Part shown: positions 5,486-5,540 of the stretch, one piece after another | How the letters are laid out: every line of letters starts with the position of its first letter | Position numbering within the stretch: the first letter of the stretch is position 1 | From: Nitrospira sp. | GTDB lineage: Bacteria > Nitrospirota > Nitrospiria > Nitrospirales > Nitrospiraceae | NCBI GenBank assembly: GCA_030456405.1 | Contig: JAKDNQ010000160.1 | Span: forward strand, 1 to 5,540 | Length of the DNA: 5,540 nt | Direction of reading: 5' to 3' | Notes under the pieces: generated by a model | What the model was told of the DNA's origin: nothing | Database searches by the model: none | What the model saw: the letters and a program-made list of their open reading frames with translations, nothing else | Translations under genes and position numbers: made by a program

Positions 5486-5540
5486 CCAGTGGCATAGACC
5501 CGTGCATGTTCGAGAAAAGCGCCGTCGGTTCACTATGAGA

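Noticed and set aside
1..5540. tRNA/rRNA genes, CRISPR arrays, insertion sequences or attachment sites
   Set aside because: No cloverleaf, regular repeat-spacer pattern, transposase or terminal inverted repeats were seen by eye; the window is almost fully occupied by pilus genes.

Overview
The window is a minor-pilin / type IV pilus (T4P) assembly locus read entirely on the + strand. Codon usage is moderately GC-rich and the genes are tightly packed. The prepilin set resembles the fimT-pilV-pilW-pilX order of Gram-negative bacteria. The style of the proteins (a FimT ending in a short Cys-containing tail, a PilX with a small helper gene behind it, and a beta-helix PilX-like protein next to a PilB-like motor) suggests a Nitrospirota-like bacterium, possibly Nitrospira. 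This is an impression from the proteins, not a phylogenetic result; Desulfobacterota or Myxococcota relatives cannot be excluded.

Layout. (1) Bases 2-250 hold the C-terminal end of a gene cut by the left edge, with short repeats like those of beta-helix, PilX-type pilus assembly proteins. (2) After a 30-base A-rich gap comes a complete GspE/PulE/PilB-family ATPase (281-2089) with every motor motif intact but a degenerate N-terminal domain. (3) A strong hairpin terminator (2146-2178) closes this first unit. The 231 bases between ATPase and next gene (2090-2320) also hold candidate promoter elements, including a sigma-54-like -24/-12 box. (4) The second unit is a compact run of overlapping or abutting genes: fimT/gspH-type pseudopilin, pilV, pilW, pilX, and a small secreted PilY2-like protein. 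The window ends at or just before the start of the next gene, which by synteny may be pilY1.

How they work together. In characterised T4P systems the PilB motor hydrolyses ATP in the cytoplasm to drive pilus extension. The minor pilins FimT/FimU, PilV, PilW and PilX form a priming complex at the pilus tip that carries the adhesin PilY1. The window therefore encodes a motor and most of a tip/priming complex. It contains no major pilin, no platform protein PilC, no retraction ATPase PilT, no secretin and no PilMNOP.

I see no wholly new system here. The points most worth a second look are a G9 tract at the end of fimT, where a one-base change or a -1 slip would fuse fimT to pilV in frame; the sigma-54-like promoter with TGTC repeats upstream; and the small secreted gene placed directly after pilX.
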